The position numbers and the translations under genes are program-made. The notes under the pieces were generated by a model. That model searched no databases and had not been told where the DNA came from. It saw only the letters and a program-made list of their open reading frames with translations. A DNA stretch of 64,000 nt, from the NCBI RefSeq assembly GCF_002091755.1, contig NZ_BDAI01000014.1:1-64000 (forward strand), given 5' to 3'. Origin of the DNA: Pseudomonas nitroreducens NBRC 12694 (lineage in GTDB: Bacteria > Pseudomonadota > Gammaproteobacteria > Pseudomonadales > Pseudomonadaceae). Position 1 is the stretch's first letter, and every line of letters starts with the position of its first letter. This document shows positions 23,122 through 31,909 of the stretch, piece after piece.

Positions 23122-25302
23122 TCAGATCGCTTCCAGCTTCGCGTAACCCATCATCAGCCACTTGCTGCCCTCGCTGTCGAAGTTCACCTGCACCCGTGCC
23201 TGGGCGCCGGAGCCTTCGAAGTTGAGGATCACGCCGTCGCCGAACAGCGGGTGGCGCACGGACTGACCGAGGCTGAACGGGGTGTCCGGCACGCTGGCGC
23301 CGCTGAACAGGTTGCCGCTGCGCTGGTTGCCCGAGAGCGGGCGGCTCACCGAGTTGGACAGGCGCACTTCCTGGATCAGGCTCGGCGGGATCTCGCGGAC
23401 GAAGCGCGAGACCTTGTTGTAGGTCTCGCTGCCGTACAGGCGGCGGGTTTCCGCATAGGTCATGACCAGGCGCTGCATGGCACGGGTGATACCCACGTAG
23501 GCCAGGCGGCGTTCTTCTTCGAGGCGGCCGGGCTCTTCCAGGCTCATCTTGTGCGGGAACAGGCCTTCTTCCATGCCGGCGAGGAACACCAGCGGGAACT
23601 CCAGGCCCTTGGCGCTGTGCAGCGTCATGAGTTGCACGCTGTCCTCGAAGGCGTCGGCCTGGGTGTCGCCGGATTCCAGCGCGGTGTGGTCGAGGAAGGC
23701 CACCAGCGGCGGGGTGTCCTCGTCGTCCGGGGTCTCGAAGGCGCGGGCGGCGCTGACCAGTTCTTCCAGGTTTTCCACCCGGGCCTGGCCTTTCTCGCCC
23801 TTCTCTTCCTTGTGGTAGGTGACCAGGCCGGACTGCTCGATGACGATCTGGGTCATCTGGTGCAGCGGCAGGCCCTCGACCTTCACCGCGAGCAGGTCGA
23901 CGGTCTCCAGGAAGCCGTTCAACGCGCTGGCGGCGCGGCCGGCCACGGCCTTGGCGGCGATCACGTCGTTGATCGCGCGCCACATGGAGGTGCCGTTCAG
24001 GCGCGCGGCGTTGCGGATCGCCTCGACGGTCTTCTCGCCGATGCCGCGCGGCGGCACGTTGATCACCCGCTCCAGCGCGGCGTCGTCATCGCGCAGGCGG
24101 ATCAGCCGCAGGTAGGCCAGGGCGTTCTTGATCTCGGCGCGTTCGAAGAAGCGCTGGCCGCCGTAGATGCGGTAGGGGATCTTCTCGCGCAGCAGCGCCT
24201 CTTCCAGGACGCGGGACTGGGCGTTGGAGCGGTAGAGGATGGCGATCTCGCTGCGCTTCAGACCATCCTTGCGCAGGGCGTCCTCGATGGTCTCGACGAT
24301 GTAGCGCGCCTCGTCGTGCTCGTTGAACCCCGAATACAGGGTGATCGGCTCGCCGTCGACGCCGTCGGTCCACAGCTCCTTGCCCAGGCGCCCGCTGTTG
24401 TTGGCGATCAGCGCGTTGGCGGCCTTCAGGATGGTGCCGGTGGAGCGGTAGTTCTGCTCCAGGCGGATGTCCTCGGTGCCGGCGAAATCGTCACCGAACT
24501 GCTGGATGTTCTCGATCTTCGCGCCGCGCCAGCCGTAGATCGACTGGTCGTCGTCGCCCACCACCATCAGGCTCTCGCCGCCCTTGCCGAGGAAGCGCAG
24601 CCAGGCGTACTGCACGGCGTTGGTGTCCTGGAACTCGTCCACCAGGATGTGGCGGAAGCGCCGCTGATAGTGCTCCAGCAGGCTCGGTCGGTCGCGCCAG
24701 AGGTCCAGCGAGCGCAACAGCAGTTCGGCGAAGTCGACGACGCCGGCACGGGCGCAGGCGTCTTCGTAGGCCTGGTAGACGCTGACCATGGTCGACAGGT
24801 AGAGGTCGCCGCCGGCCTGGATGTTCTGCGGGCGGTTGCCCTCGTCCTTCTGCCCGTTGATGAACCACTGCGCCTGGCGCGGCGGCCAGCGCTGCTCGTC
24901 CAGCCCCATCTCGCGCACCACGCGCTTGACCAGGCGCAGTTGGTCGTCGCTGTCGAGGATCTGGAAGTTCTCCGGCAACCCGGCTTCCTGCCAGTGCGCG
25001 CGCAACAGGCGATGCGCCAGGCCGTGGAAGGTGCCGACCCACATGCCCGCCGGGTTGATCCCCAGCAACTGCTCGATCCGCGCGCGCATTTCGGCGGCTG
25101 CCTTGTTGGTGAAGGTCACGGCCAGGATGCTGTGCGGCGAGGCGTTCTCGACCTGGATCAGCCAGGCGATGCGGTGCACCAGCACGCGGGTCTTGCCGGA
25201 CCCGGCGCCGGCGAGTACGCGCTGGCGCCCCAGCGGCGCGGCTACGGCCTGGCGCTGCGGGTCATTGAGGGAGTTGAGCAGGTAGGAGATGTCATCGTTC
25301 AT
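23122..25302 (-). CDS. uvrD: DNA helicase II UvrD
   Basis: 726 residues, standard for UvrD. A 3'-to-5' SF1A helicase that removes excised strands in nucleotide excision and mismatch repair. Motifs in order: Q motif near LNDPQRQAV, Walker A AGAGSGKT (31-38), DEFQD (motif II), VGDDDQSIYGWRGA (III), LEQNYRST (IV), LMTLHSAKGLEF (V) and VGITRAM (VI). The C-terminal region ends in the Tudor-like domain that contacts RNA polymerase (FGDGVILNFEGSGAQARVQVNF). ATG 25302 is used because homology begins there; its Shine-Dalgarno site is poor. Monocistronic. Confidence 0.97.
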   Translation of the reverse strand: MNDDISYLLNSLNDPQRQAVAAPLGRQRVLAGAGSGKTRVLVHRIAWLIQVENASPHSILAVTFTNKAAAEMRARIEQLLGINPAGMWVGTFHGLAHRLLRAHWQEAGLPENFQILDSDDQLRLVKRVVREMGLDEQRWPPRQAQWFINGQKDEGNRPQNIQAGGDLYLSTMVSVYQAYEDACARAGVVDFAELLLRSLDLWRDRPSLLEHYQRRFRHILVDEFQDTNAVQYAWLRFLGKGGESLMVVGDDDQSIYGWRGAKIENIQQFGDDFAGTEDIRLEQNYRSTGTILKAANALIANNSGRLGKELWTDGVDGEPITLYSGFNEHDEARYIVETIEDALRKDGLKRSEIAILYRSNAQSRVLEEALLREKIPYRIYGGQRFFERAEIKNALAYLRLIRLRDDDAALERVINVPPRGIGEKTVEAIRNAARLNGTSMWRAINDVIAAKAVAGRAASALNGFLETVDLLAVKVEGLPLHQMTQIVIEQSGLVTYHKEEKGEKGQARVENLEELVSAARAFETPDDEDTPPLVAFLDHTALESGDTQADAFEDSVQLMTLHSAKGLEFPLVFLAGMEEGLFPHKMSLEEPGRLEEERRLAYVGITRAMQRLVMTYAETRRLYGSETYNKVSRFVREIPPSLIQEVRLSNSVSRPLSGNQRSGNLFSGASVPDTPFSLGQSVRHPLFGDGVILNFEGSGAQARVQVNFDSEGSKWLMMGYAKLEAI

Positions 25303-25477
25303 GGGGAGGCATTCTACCGACGGGCGGTTTTCCCCGGCAAACCGGGCCGCCGTCCGGCGTCTTCCCGACGAAAGTTGGGAGGGCTTACAGCCAATTGCCA
25401 TCATCCTGCTTGGGTGGGGCTAGCTCCTCGGGTATGCTCCGCCGACGCCTAGGCCAGAACCTACAAGAAAAACGCCT

Positions 25478-28327
25478 ATGACCGCTTATGTAGAGCCTTC
25501 GGCGATCCCGGTGAGCCATGCCGAGATCCGCCAGCAGTACGCTCACGAAATTGCCGTCGAACGCACGCGCCTGCTCTACCAGGGCTCGCGGGTGCCGACC
25601 CTGCTCATGCTGCTCAATGGCCTGGCCTGCGCCGGGCTGCTGTGGGACTACGTGCAGCCGGGGCTGCTGGCCGGCTGGCTGGTCTGGCTGGTGCTGCTGG
25701 CCGTGCTGCGGCTGATCCAGGTCTCCGCCTTCAATGCCGCTTGCGCCGAGCGCCAGGCCAGCCCGCACTGGCAGCGCACCTTCCTGTTCGGCGCCGGGGC
25801 TTCGGGCCTGACCCTGGCCTTTGCCGCGATCGCCCTGGTCCCGCCGGATGCCTTCCTCCAGCAATCCCTGGTGTTCGGCCTGATCGCCGCGGCCATCCTG
25901 TCCGCCAGTGTCGCCTACGCGGTCAGCCTGCCGGCCTTTCTCACCTTCGCCTTGCCCTGCCTGTTTCCGTCCATTGCCTATTTATTGATCAGCGATAACC
26001 CGTTGCAGCAGGGCTGGGGCGTGCTCGGGGTGATCCTGCTGGCCGCGCTGCTGGTGGTGGCCTGGCAGATTCATCGGGTCGTCCACGTCGGCCTCCTGCG
26101 GCGTTTCCAGGCCCAGGCGCTGGTGGCGCACCTGGAGCGCGCCAACGCACAGACCGAGGCGCTGAACCAGGACCTGGAGCGTGAAGTCGAGCAGCGCCGC
26201 CGCGCCGAGCGCGAACTGTGCCGCGCCCGCGACGCGCTGCAGGAGCGAGTGGAGGCGGGCAGCGCCAAGCTCAGCCACACCGAGGCGCGCCTGGCCCTGG
26301 CGCTGGAGGCCAGCGAGCTGGGCCTGTGGGACTGGAACCTGCTGACCGACGAAGTGCATCACTCGCACCTGGAGGAGATCTTCGGCATCACCCAGGAATC
26401 GGTGAAGAGCGTGCGCAACGACCTGCGCCCGCGCCTGCACCCCGACGACGTACCGCTGCTGCGCCGCGCGCTGGTCGAGCACCTCAAGGGCCGCACCGAC
26501 GGCTACCGCATCGAATACCGCGTGCGCCACGCCGCCGGCCACTGGGTCTGGGTGGAAGACCGTGGCCGGGTGATGGAGCGCGATGGTCGCGGGCAGGTCA
26601 CGCGGATGGTCGGCACCCGCGCCGACATCTCCCCGCGCAAGCTGCGCGAGGAGGAACAGCGCCTGGCCGCCACGGTGTTCGAGGCCGCCAGCGAAGGCAT
26701 CATCATCCTCGACCCCGATTACCGCCTGATCGCCATCAACGAGGCCTTCACCTCACTCACCGGCTACCGCCGCGAGGAGTTGCTGGGGCACAACGTCGCG
26801 CGGCTGATGGGCTCGGCGGAGAGCCTGCGGCGCTACCAGTCGATCCGCACCGAGCTGGAGCGCCAGGGCACCTGGCAGGGCGAGCTGATCGAGACGCGCA
26901 AGAACGGCGAGTTGTACCCCCAGTGGCTGCAGCTCAACGTGGTGCGTGACAGCCGGGGAGCGGTGGCCCATGTGGTCGGCTTCTTCGCCGACCTCACCGC
27001 CCGCCGCGATGCCGAGGAGCGCCTGCGCTACCTGTCGCACTACGACGAACTCACCGGGCTGGCCAACCGCACGCTGTTCAAGGAGCGCCTGCACGAGGCC
27101 AGCCAGCGCGCGCGCCAGGAAGGCCGCACGGCGGCGCTGCTGCTGATCGACCTGGACCGCTTCAAGCTGCTCAACGACAGCCTCGGCCACGAGGTCGCCG
27201 ACCAGTTGCTGCGGCAGATGTCGCGGCGCATGACCCAGACGGTGCCCGAGGCCGACACCATCGCCCGCTTGTCCGGCGACGAGTTCGCCGTGCTGATCGA
27301 CTCCTACGCCAGCCTTGCCGCGCTGGCGCGGCTGTCCAGCCGGCTGCTGGCGAAGCTGCGCACGCCGATGACCGTGGGCGGCCACGAACTGGTGGTCAGT
27401 GCCTCGGTGGGCATCAGCCTGCTGCCGGACAACGCCTGGGAAATTTCTGCGCTGATGAGCCAGGCGAACATGGCCATGCAGCATGCCAAGCACCTGGGCG
27501 GGAATACCTTCCAGTTCTTCACCGACAACCTGCAGGCCTGCACCCTGGAGCGCCTGCAGCTGGAGACGCGGTTGCGCAAGGCGATCGACGAGGGGCAGCT
27601 GGACGTGCACTACCAGCCCAAGCTGAACCTCGCCAACGAGCGCCTGGACAGCGCCGAGGCACTGGTGCGCTGGCGCCATCCGGAGATGGGCATGGTGCCG
27701 CCGGGCGATTTCATCGGCTTGGCCGAGGAGACCGGGCTGATCGGCGCCATCGGCGAGTACGTCCTGCGCCGCGCCTGCCAGCAGGCCCGCGCGTGGCAGC
27801 GCCAGGGGCGCGAGCTGCGGGTGTCGGTCAACCTGTCGGTGCACCAGTTGCGCACCGGCAATCTGGTCGACCTGGTGCGGACCGTGCTGGAGGAAACCGG
27901 CCTGCCGTCGTACCTGCTGGAGCTGGAATTGACCGAAAGCCAACTGCTGGACAACGTCGAGAGCGTCACCGCGACCTTCCGCCAGCTGCGCGAGATGGGC
28001 GTGAAGCTGGCCATCGACGACTTCGGCACCGGCTATTCCTCGCTCAGCTACCTGAAGCGCTTCCCGGTGGACTACGTGAAGATCGACCAGACCTTCATCC
28101 GCGACCTGTCGGAGCGCGGCGAGGACGCGGCCATCACCCGCGCGATCATCGCCATGGCGCACAGCCTGGAGCTGAAAGTGGTGGCGGAGGGCGTCGAGCA
28201 CGCCGAACAGCTGCGCTTCCTGCGCGCCCACGGCTGCGACGAAATCCAGGGTTACCTGATCAGCCAGCCCGTGCCGGCCGATGCCTGCCTGGCGTTGCTG
28301 GAGAGAAGCGACCGGCTGGTTCAGTGA
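25478..28327 (+). CDS. Membrane PAS-GGDEF-EAL cyclic-di-GMP protein
   Basis: 949 residues. An N-terminal block of about six helices (38-195, MASE-like) is followed by a coiled coil (205-265), two PAS/PAC domains (about 270-395 and 400-525), a GGDEF domain (540-700) and an EAL domain (710-945). The GGDEF signature reads SGDEF (599-603), so cyclase activity is uncertain. The EAL signature is intact (E727-A728-L729), and DDFGTGYSS and the catalytic Lys in VDYVKIDQTFI are present, arguing for a phosphodiesterase. It resembles PAO1 PA5442 and lies next to uvrD as there. Its last 7 bases overlap the convergent nosL gene, the left edge of the denitrification island. Confidence 0.9.
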   Translation: MTAYVEPSAIPVSHAEIRQQYAHEIAVERTRLLYQGSRVPTLLMLLNGLACAGLLWDYVQPGLLAGWLVWLVLLAVLRLIQVSAFNAACAERQASPHWQRTFLFGAGASGLTLAFAAIALVPPDAFLQQSLVFGLIAAAILSASVAYAVSLPAFLTFALPCLFPSIAYLLISDNPLQQGWGVLGVILLAALLVVAWQIHRVVHVGLLRRFQAQALVAHLERANAQTEALNQDLEREVEQRRRAERELCRARDALQERVEAGSAKLSHTEARLALALEASELGLWDWNLLTDEVHHSHLEEIFGITQESVKSVRNDLRPRLHPDDVPLLRRALVEHLKGRTDGYRIEYRVRHAAGHWVWVEDRGRVMERDGRGQVTRMVGTRADISPRKLREEEQRLAATVFEAASEGIIILDPDYRLIAINEAFTSLTGYRREELLGHNVARLMGSAESLRRYQSIRTELERQGTWQGELIETRKNGELYPQWLQLNVVRDSRGAVAHVVGFFADLTARRDAEERLRYLSHYDELTGLANRTLFKERLHEASQRARQEGRTAALLLIDLDRFKLLNDSLGHEVADQLLRQMSRRMTQTVPEADTIARLSGDEFAVLIDSYASLAALARLSSRLLAKLRTPMTVGGHELVVSASVGISLLPDNAWEISALMSQANMAMQHAKHLGGNTFQFFTDNLQACTLERLQLETRLRKAIDEGQLDVHYQPKLNLANERLDSAEALVRWRHPEMGMVPPGDFIGLAEETGLIGAIGEYVLRRACQQARAWQRQGRELRVSVNLSVHQLRTGNLVDLVRTVLEETGLPSYLLELELTESQLLDNVESVTATFRQLREMGVKLAIDDFGTGYSSLSYLKRFPVDYVKIDQTFIRDLSERGEDAAITRAIIAMAHSLELKVVAEGVEHAEQLRFLRAHGCDEIQGYLISQPVPADACLALLERSDRLVQ

Positions 28328-28842
28328 TGCTGGTGGTCGCCGGACACGCCCTGTAGCACGCTCTGGTCGATTTCGCTGAAGCGCAGTACTCGCCCGCCTT
28401 CGGCGGTGGCCATGCGGTCGGCGTCCGCGCGGTCGGCGAATGATGCCAGCGTGGCGCCCATGGCGCCGGGGCGCTTCACCCCGACCACGTAGAACGCGCT
28501 GGTGGCGTCGATCAGGTGGCGGTCATCGGGGTGGTTCCAGTCGCTGCGGGCCATGTCGTGCACGTACAGGCGCGCGCCGCTGTGCTGGTTTTCCGGCTGC
28601 AGCCACCAGCCCAGCAGCTCGGCGGTGGAGCAGAACTTGCGCACTGCGCCGGGGGCCACGGCTTCGCCTTTCGGCCCGGCGAAGTCGCCGATGTTCATGC
28701 CGCACACGTGGCATTCCTCGCCGTTCTGGAAAGGCACCGGAGCGAGATTGGCGTTTTGCCGGGCGGCATCGTCGCAGCCGCCGAGCAGCAGGGCGAGGAT
28801 GCCGGCGGTGAAACCCAGGCGAAGGGAGCGGGACAGCAGCAT
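28321..28842 (-). CDS. nosL: NosL copper-chaperone lipoprotein
   Basis: 173 residues. A lipoprotein signal with lipobox LLLGGC anchors it to the outer membrane. The copper-binding region VCGMNIGDFAGPKGE carries the conserved C-x-x-C-G-M motif (ECHVCGM), which binds Cu(I) for assembly of the CuZ centre of nitrous oxide reductase together with NosDFY. The C-terminal tail GDHQHH is His-rich. GAGGAG precedes the ATG at 28842. It is the last gene of the c551-nosRZDFYL operon. Confidence 0.95.
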   Translation of the reverse strand: MLLSRSLRLGFTAGILALLLGGCDDAARQNANLAPVPFQNGEECHVCGMNIGDFAGPKGEAVAPGAVRKFCSTAELLGWWLQPENQHSGARLYVHDMARSDWNHPDDRHLIDATSAFYVVGVKRPGAMGATLASFADRADADRMATAEGGRVLRFSEIDQSVLQGVSGDHQHH

Positions 28843-28858
28843 GGTGAAACTCCTCAAG

Positions 28859-29683
28859 TCAGATCGGGCGCCGGCGGAACAGCGCGTAGGCCAGCGCCAG
28901 CGCGGCCAGGGTCCAGGCGCACAGCGCCAGCCAGAGTGCCGCGACGGGAACGGCCAGATCCCGGCCGAGGGTCAGCACGCCGCCCAGTTCGGCACCGAAA
29001 TCGGGCAGGTTGATCAGCCGGTAAAGGTCGGTCGGGTTGAGCAGCAGTAGCCAGGGCAGCAGGTTGGCGCTGAGCTGGCCCTTGCCGATCACCAGCAGGG
29101 CGAGCAGCGCGAGGTCGAACAGCAGCACGAAGAAGAACCACACGCCCAGCGCCAGCCCGGCGGCGGTGGACTTCTCGCTGACCCGGCTGCTCAGCGCATA
29201 GGCCATGGCCAGGAAAGTCCAGCCGAGCAGGCAGGACGAGAGGATGAAGCGGGCGAAGGAGCCCAGCAGTTGCCCCAGCGGGATGCCCGGCACCAGTACG
29301 GCAATGGCCAACGCGGCGGCGGAGAAGCCCAGCAACGTGGCGAGACCGAGAATCAGGCCATGGCCGAGGAACTTGCCGACCAGAAGCTGCCCGCGGCCCA
29401 GCGGGTAGGTCAGCAGTAGCAACAGGGTGCCGCCTTCCTCCTCGCCGACGATGGCGTCGTAGGCCAGCAGCAGGGCGATCAGCGGCATCAGGAAGGTCGC
29501 CAGGCTGGTCAGGCTGGCCAGCGTTGCCGGTAGCGAAGTGAAGCCCACCTGTCCGCTGGCGGCCGCACCCAGCCAGGCGATACCGACTGCGAGCAGCGCG
29601 AACAGCAGGCTGATGGCGAGCAGCCAGCGATTGCGCAGGCCGTCGGCGAGCTCCTTGCGGGCGATGTTCCAGATCATGGTCAT
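28859..29683 (-). CDS. nosY: NosY, membrane permease of the NosDFY ABC system
   Basis: 274 residues with six transmembrane helices (approximately 20-40, 55-75, 105-125, 135-160, 175-195, 245-265) and the ABC-2 type motif EEEGGTLLLLLTYPLGRGQLLVGK characteristic of NosY. It forms the membrane part of the ABC complex that supplies NosL-bound copper and NosD with mechanical energy for CuZ assembly. The start codon overlaps the nosF stop (ATGA at 29680-29683), so the two are translated in a coupled manner. Confidence 0.95.
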   Translation of the reverse strand: MTMIWNIARKELADGLRNRWLLAISLLFALLAVGIAWLGAAASGQVGFTSLPATLASLTSLATFLMPLIALLLAYDAIVGEEEGGTLLLLLTYPLGRGQLLVGKFLGHGLILGLATLLGFSAAALAIAVLVPGIPLGQLLGSFARFILSSCLLGWTFLAMAYALSSRVSEKSTAAGLALGVWFFFVLLFDLALLALLVIGKGQLSANLLPWLLLLNPTDLYRLINLPDFGAELGGVLTLGRDLAVPVAALWLALCAWTLAALALAYALFRRRPI

Positions 29684-30588
29684 GTCGGGACTCCCGCGTG
29701 CGCGCTTTGCATGTGGTGCCGATAGAGGTCTGCCAGCGACGGCGGCAACACCTCGAGCTCCTGTGCTTGCTCGGCGAGCAGCACGCTGAGCACTTCGTGC
29801 TGGTGCGCTTCGCCGACCCGCACCTCCACGCGCCGGCCATCCAGGGCGGTAACGCCATGACCTGCCTCGCGCCAGTGTTGCGGCCAGTCGCCGTCGAGCC
29901 TGCCGGCGTAGCGGATGCGCACTGGCAGCCTGGCATCGCGGCGCAGGTCAGCGAGGCTGCCGGCGGTGAGCAGCCGGCCCTTGGCAAGGATCGCGGCGCG
30001 GTCGATGTGCGACTCCACTCCGGGCAGCACATGGGAACAGAGGATGATCCCGGTGCCCTGTGCGCGCAGGCGGTCCAGCCACTGGTAAAGCTCGATGGTG
30101 GCCAGCGGGTCGAGGCCGACGGTGGGTTCGTCGAGCAGCAGCAGTTGCGGCTGGCCGAGCAGCGCCTGGGCCAGGCCAAGGCGCTGGCGCATGCCCTTGG
30201 AGTAGGTTTTCACCCGGCGCTGCGCGGCGTGGCCGAGGCCGACCTGCTCGAGCAGTTCGTCCACCTCGGCGGGCCGTGCGCCCTTGAGCCGGGCGAAGTG
30301 CTGCAGCGTCTCGCGGCCGCTGAGCTGAGGGTAGAAGGTCACGTTCTCCGGCAGGAAGCCGATGCGCCGGCGCACCGCCGGGTCTCCCGGCGACTGGCCG
30401 AAGACGCGCACGCTGCCCCGTGTCGGACGCAACAGGCCGAGGATCAGCTTGATCGTGGTGGTCTTGCCGGCGCCGTTATGCCCCAGCAGGCCGAGGACTT
30501 CGCCGGCGCCCAGTTGCAGGTCGAGGCCATGCAGCGCTGTGAAGCCGCCGTAGTCCAGGGTTGCGTCTTGGATCTCGACGGGGTTCAT
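29680..30588 (-). CDS. nosF: NosF, ATPase of the NosDFY ABC system
   Basis: 302 residues. ABC ATPase with Walker A GHNGAGKTT, signature YSKGMRQRLGLAQALLG, Walker B LLLLDEPTVGLD and a switch His in ILCSHVLPGVE. The C-terminal 80 residues form the small extra domain seen in copper-type ABC exporters. It drives NosY. The reading frame overlaps nosD by 4 bases and nosY by 4 bases, and GGAGG lies before its ATG inside the nosD 3' end. Confidence 0.95.
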   Translation of the reverse strand: MNPVEIQDATLDYGGFTALHGLDLQLGAGEVLGLLGHNGAGKTTTIKLILGLLRPTRGSVRVFGQSPGDPAVRRRIGFLPENVTFYPQLSGRETLQHFARLKGARPAEVDELLEQVGLGHAAQRRVKTYSKGMRQRLGLAQALLGQPQLLLLDEPTVGLDPLATIELYQWLDRLRAQGTGIILCSHVLPGVESHIDRAAILAKGRLLTAGSLADLRRDARLPVRIRYAGRLDGDWPQHWREAGHGVTALDGRRVEVRVGEAHQHEVLSVLLAEQAQELEVLPPSLADLYRHHMQSAHAGVPT

Positions 30589-31850
30589 GGTTGCGCCTCC
30601 AGGTCAGGGGCGCGCATCAGCGGGAAGCTGTCGCGCACGCCGGGTGGACGGGTGACGGGAAACGCGCGCTGGACCCAGCGCAGCAGTTCGATGGCGGGGC
30701 TGGTCATCAGCAACTGCACTTGTGGGTACATCCACAGCAGTTGATCGACCTTGTCGTTGGGTTCGTAGGCGACGTCGCCGACGCCGTCGGCATTGCGGTC
30801 CCAGCCCAGGTAGTCGCTCCAGTAGTTGCCGCGCCCGTCGGCGGACCATTCCTGGTTGCGGCTGGCGACGTACTTGACCTGCTGGCGGTTGCCGATGAAG
30901 GCATTGCCGCTGATGCGGTTGTCCTCGGAGCCGGCAGTCAGGTGGATACCCAGCGCGCTGCTTTCGAAGCGGTTGTCCTCGATGCGGTTGAACAGCGAGT
31001 TGTAGATGAACAGGGCCTTGCCCTCGGCCCCGGCGATCATTGCGTCGCCGCCGCCATCGCCGCTGCGCACGGCTTCGACACGATTGCCGGTGAGGGTGGA
31101 ATAGGTGATGTAGTTCATCAGGATGCCGTAGTTCTGGTCATCCACCGAACGGTTGCCGATCACGGTGAGCTTGCGGCTCTGCATCAGCGCGTAGCCTGTG
31201 CGGGTGTGCCGGGTGGTGTTGCCGATGACGCGGCTGTTATGGGTGAACATGTAGTGCACGCCGTAGCGCAGGTCTTCGAAGAGGTTGCCTTCGATGGTGC
31301 TGTCGTTGGAGGTGTCGATGTACACGCCGTCGCGGGTCTGGCGGACCTGGTTGCCGCGCACCAGGGCATTCTTCACCGCGTAGAGGTGGACGCCGTTGCC
31401 GCGGTCCTGGGAGCGCACGGCCGGTTCGCCCTGGATGCGGTTGTCGAGCACCTGCACGTCGGCCGTTGCATCCAGCCAGATGCCGAAGCCGGCGCCTTGC
31501 AGGTCATTGCTACGCACCACGGTGCCGCGCGCGGCCTTGTCGACGAAGATCGCCGCGTCCAGGGCCGTCAGGTCACGCCCCCAGTTACGCAGGGTGCAGT
31601 TCTCGATGGTCACGCCGGGCACGCGCACATGCAGCGTGCTGCCGGCACCCTGGCCGTCGATCACGGCGCCGGGCGCACAGCGCAGATGCAGTGGCTGGTC
31701 GATGGTGAAGTTGCCGGTGTAGGTGCCGGCCGGCAGGGTGCGGATGTCGCCATCGCCCTGCAGCGGCAACTGGTCGATGGCTTGTGGTTGCGCCTGGGCG
31801 CTTGCCGCGAGCAACAGCGACAGGGCGAGGCCAGGCCTGGTGAGTCCCAT
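30585..31850 (-). CDS. nosD: NosD, periplasmic beta-helix copper-assembly protein
   Basis: 421 residues with a Sec signal peptide ending in SAQA. The body is a right-handed parallel beta-helix made of CASH repeats, seen as recurring N-x-I/V-x-G-N-x patterns (for instance DNRIQGE, GNQVRQTRDG, GNLFEDLRYG, GNRSVD, DNRFESSALG, GNAFIGNR). It ends in a C-terminal segment that clamps NosFY and NosL. It transfers copper to apo-NosZ in the periplasm. AAGGTG precedes the ATG. Confidence 0.95.
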   Translation of the reverse strand: MGLTRPGLALSLLLAASAQAQPQAIDQLPLQGDGDIRTLPAGTYTGNFTIDQPLHLRCAPGAVIDGQGAGSTLHVRVPGVTIENCTLRNWGRDLTALDAAIFVDKAARGTVVRSNDLQGAGFGIWLDATADVQVLDNRIQGEPAVRSQDRGNGVHLYAVKNALVRGNQVRQTRDGVYIDTSNDSTIEGNLFEDLRYGVHYMFTHNSRVIGNTTRHTRTGYALMQSRKLTVIGNRSVDDQNYGILMNYITYSTLTGNRVEAVRSGDGGGDAMIAGAEGKALFIYNSLFNRIEDNRFESSALGIHLTAGSEDNRISGNAFIGNRQQVKYVASRNQEWSADGRGNYWSDYLGWDRNADGVGDVAYEPNDKVDQLLWMYPQVQLLMTSPAIELLRWVQRAFPVTRPPGVRDSFPLMRAPDLEAQP

Positions 31851-31909
31851 GCAACACCTTCTCGTCGATGCCCCGCCAGCGGCTGCCGGCGGGGCCAGGG
31901 GCGCGGATA

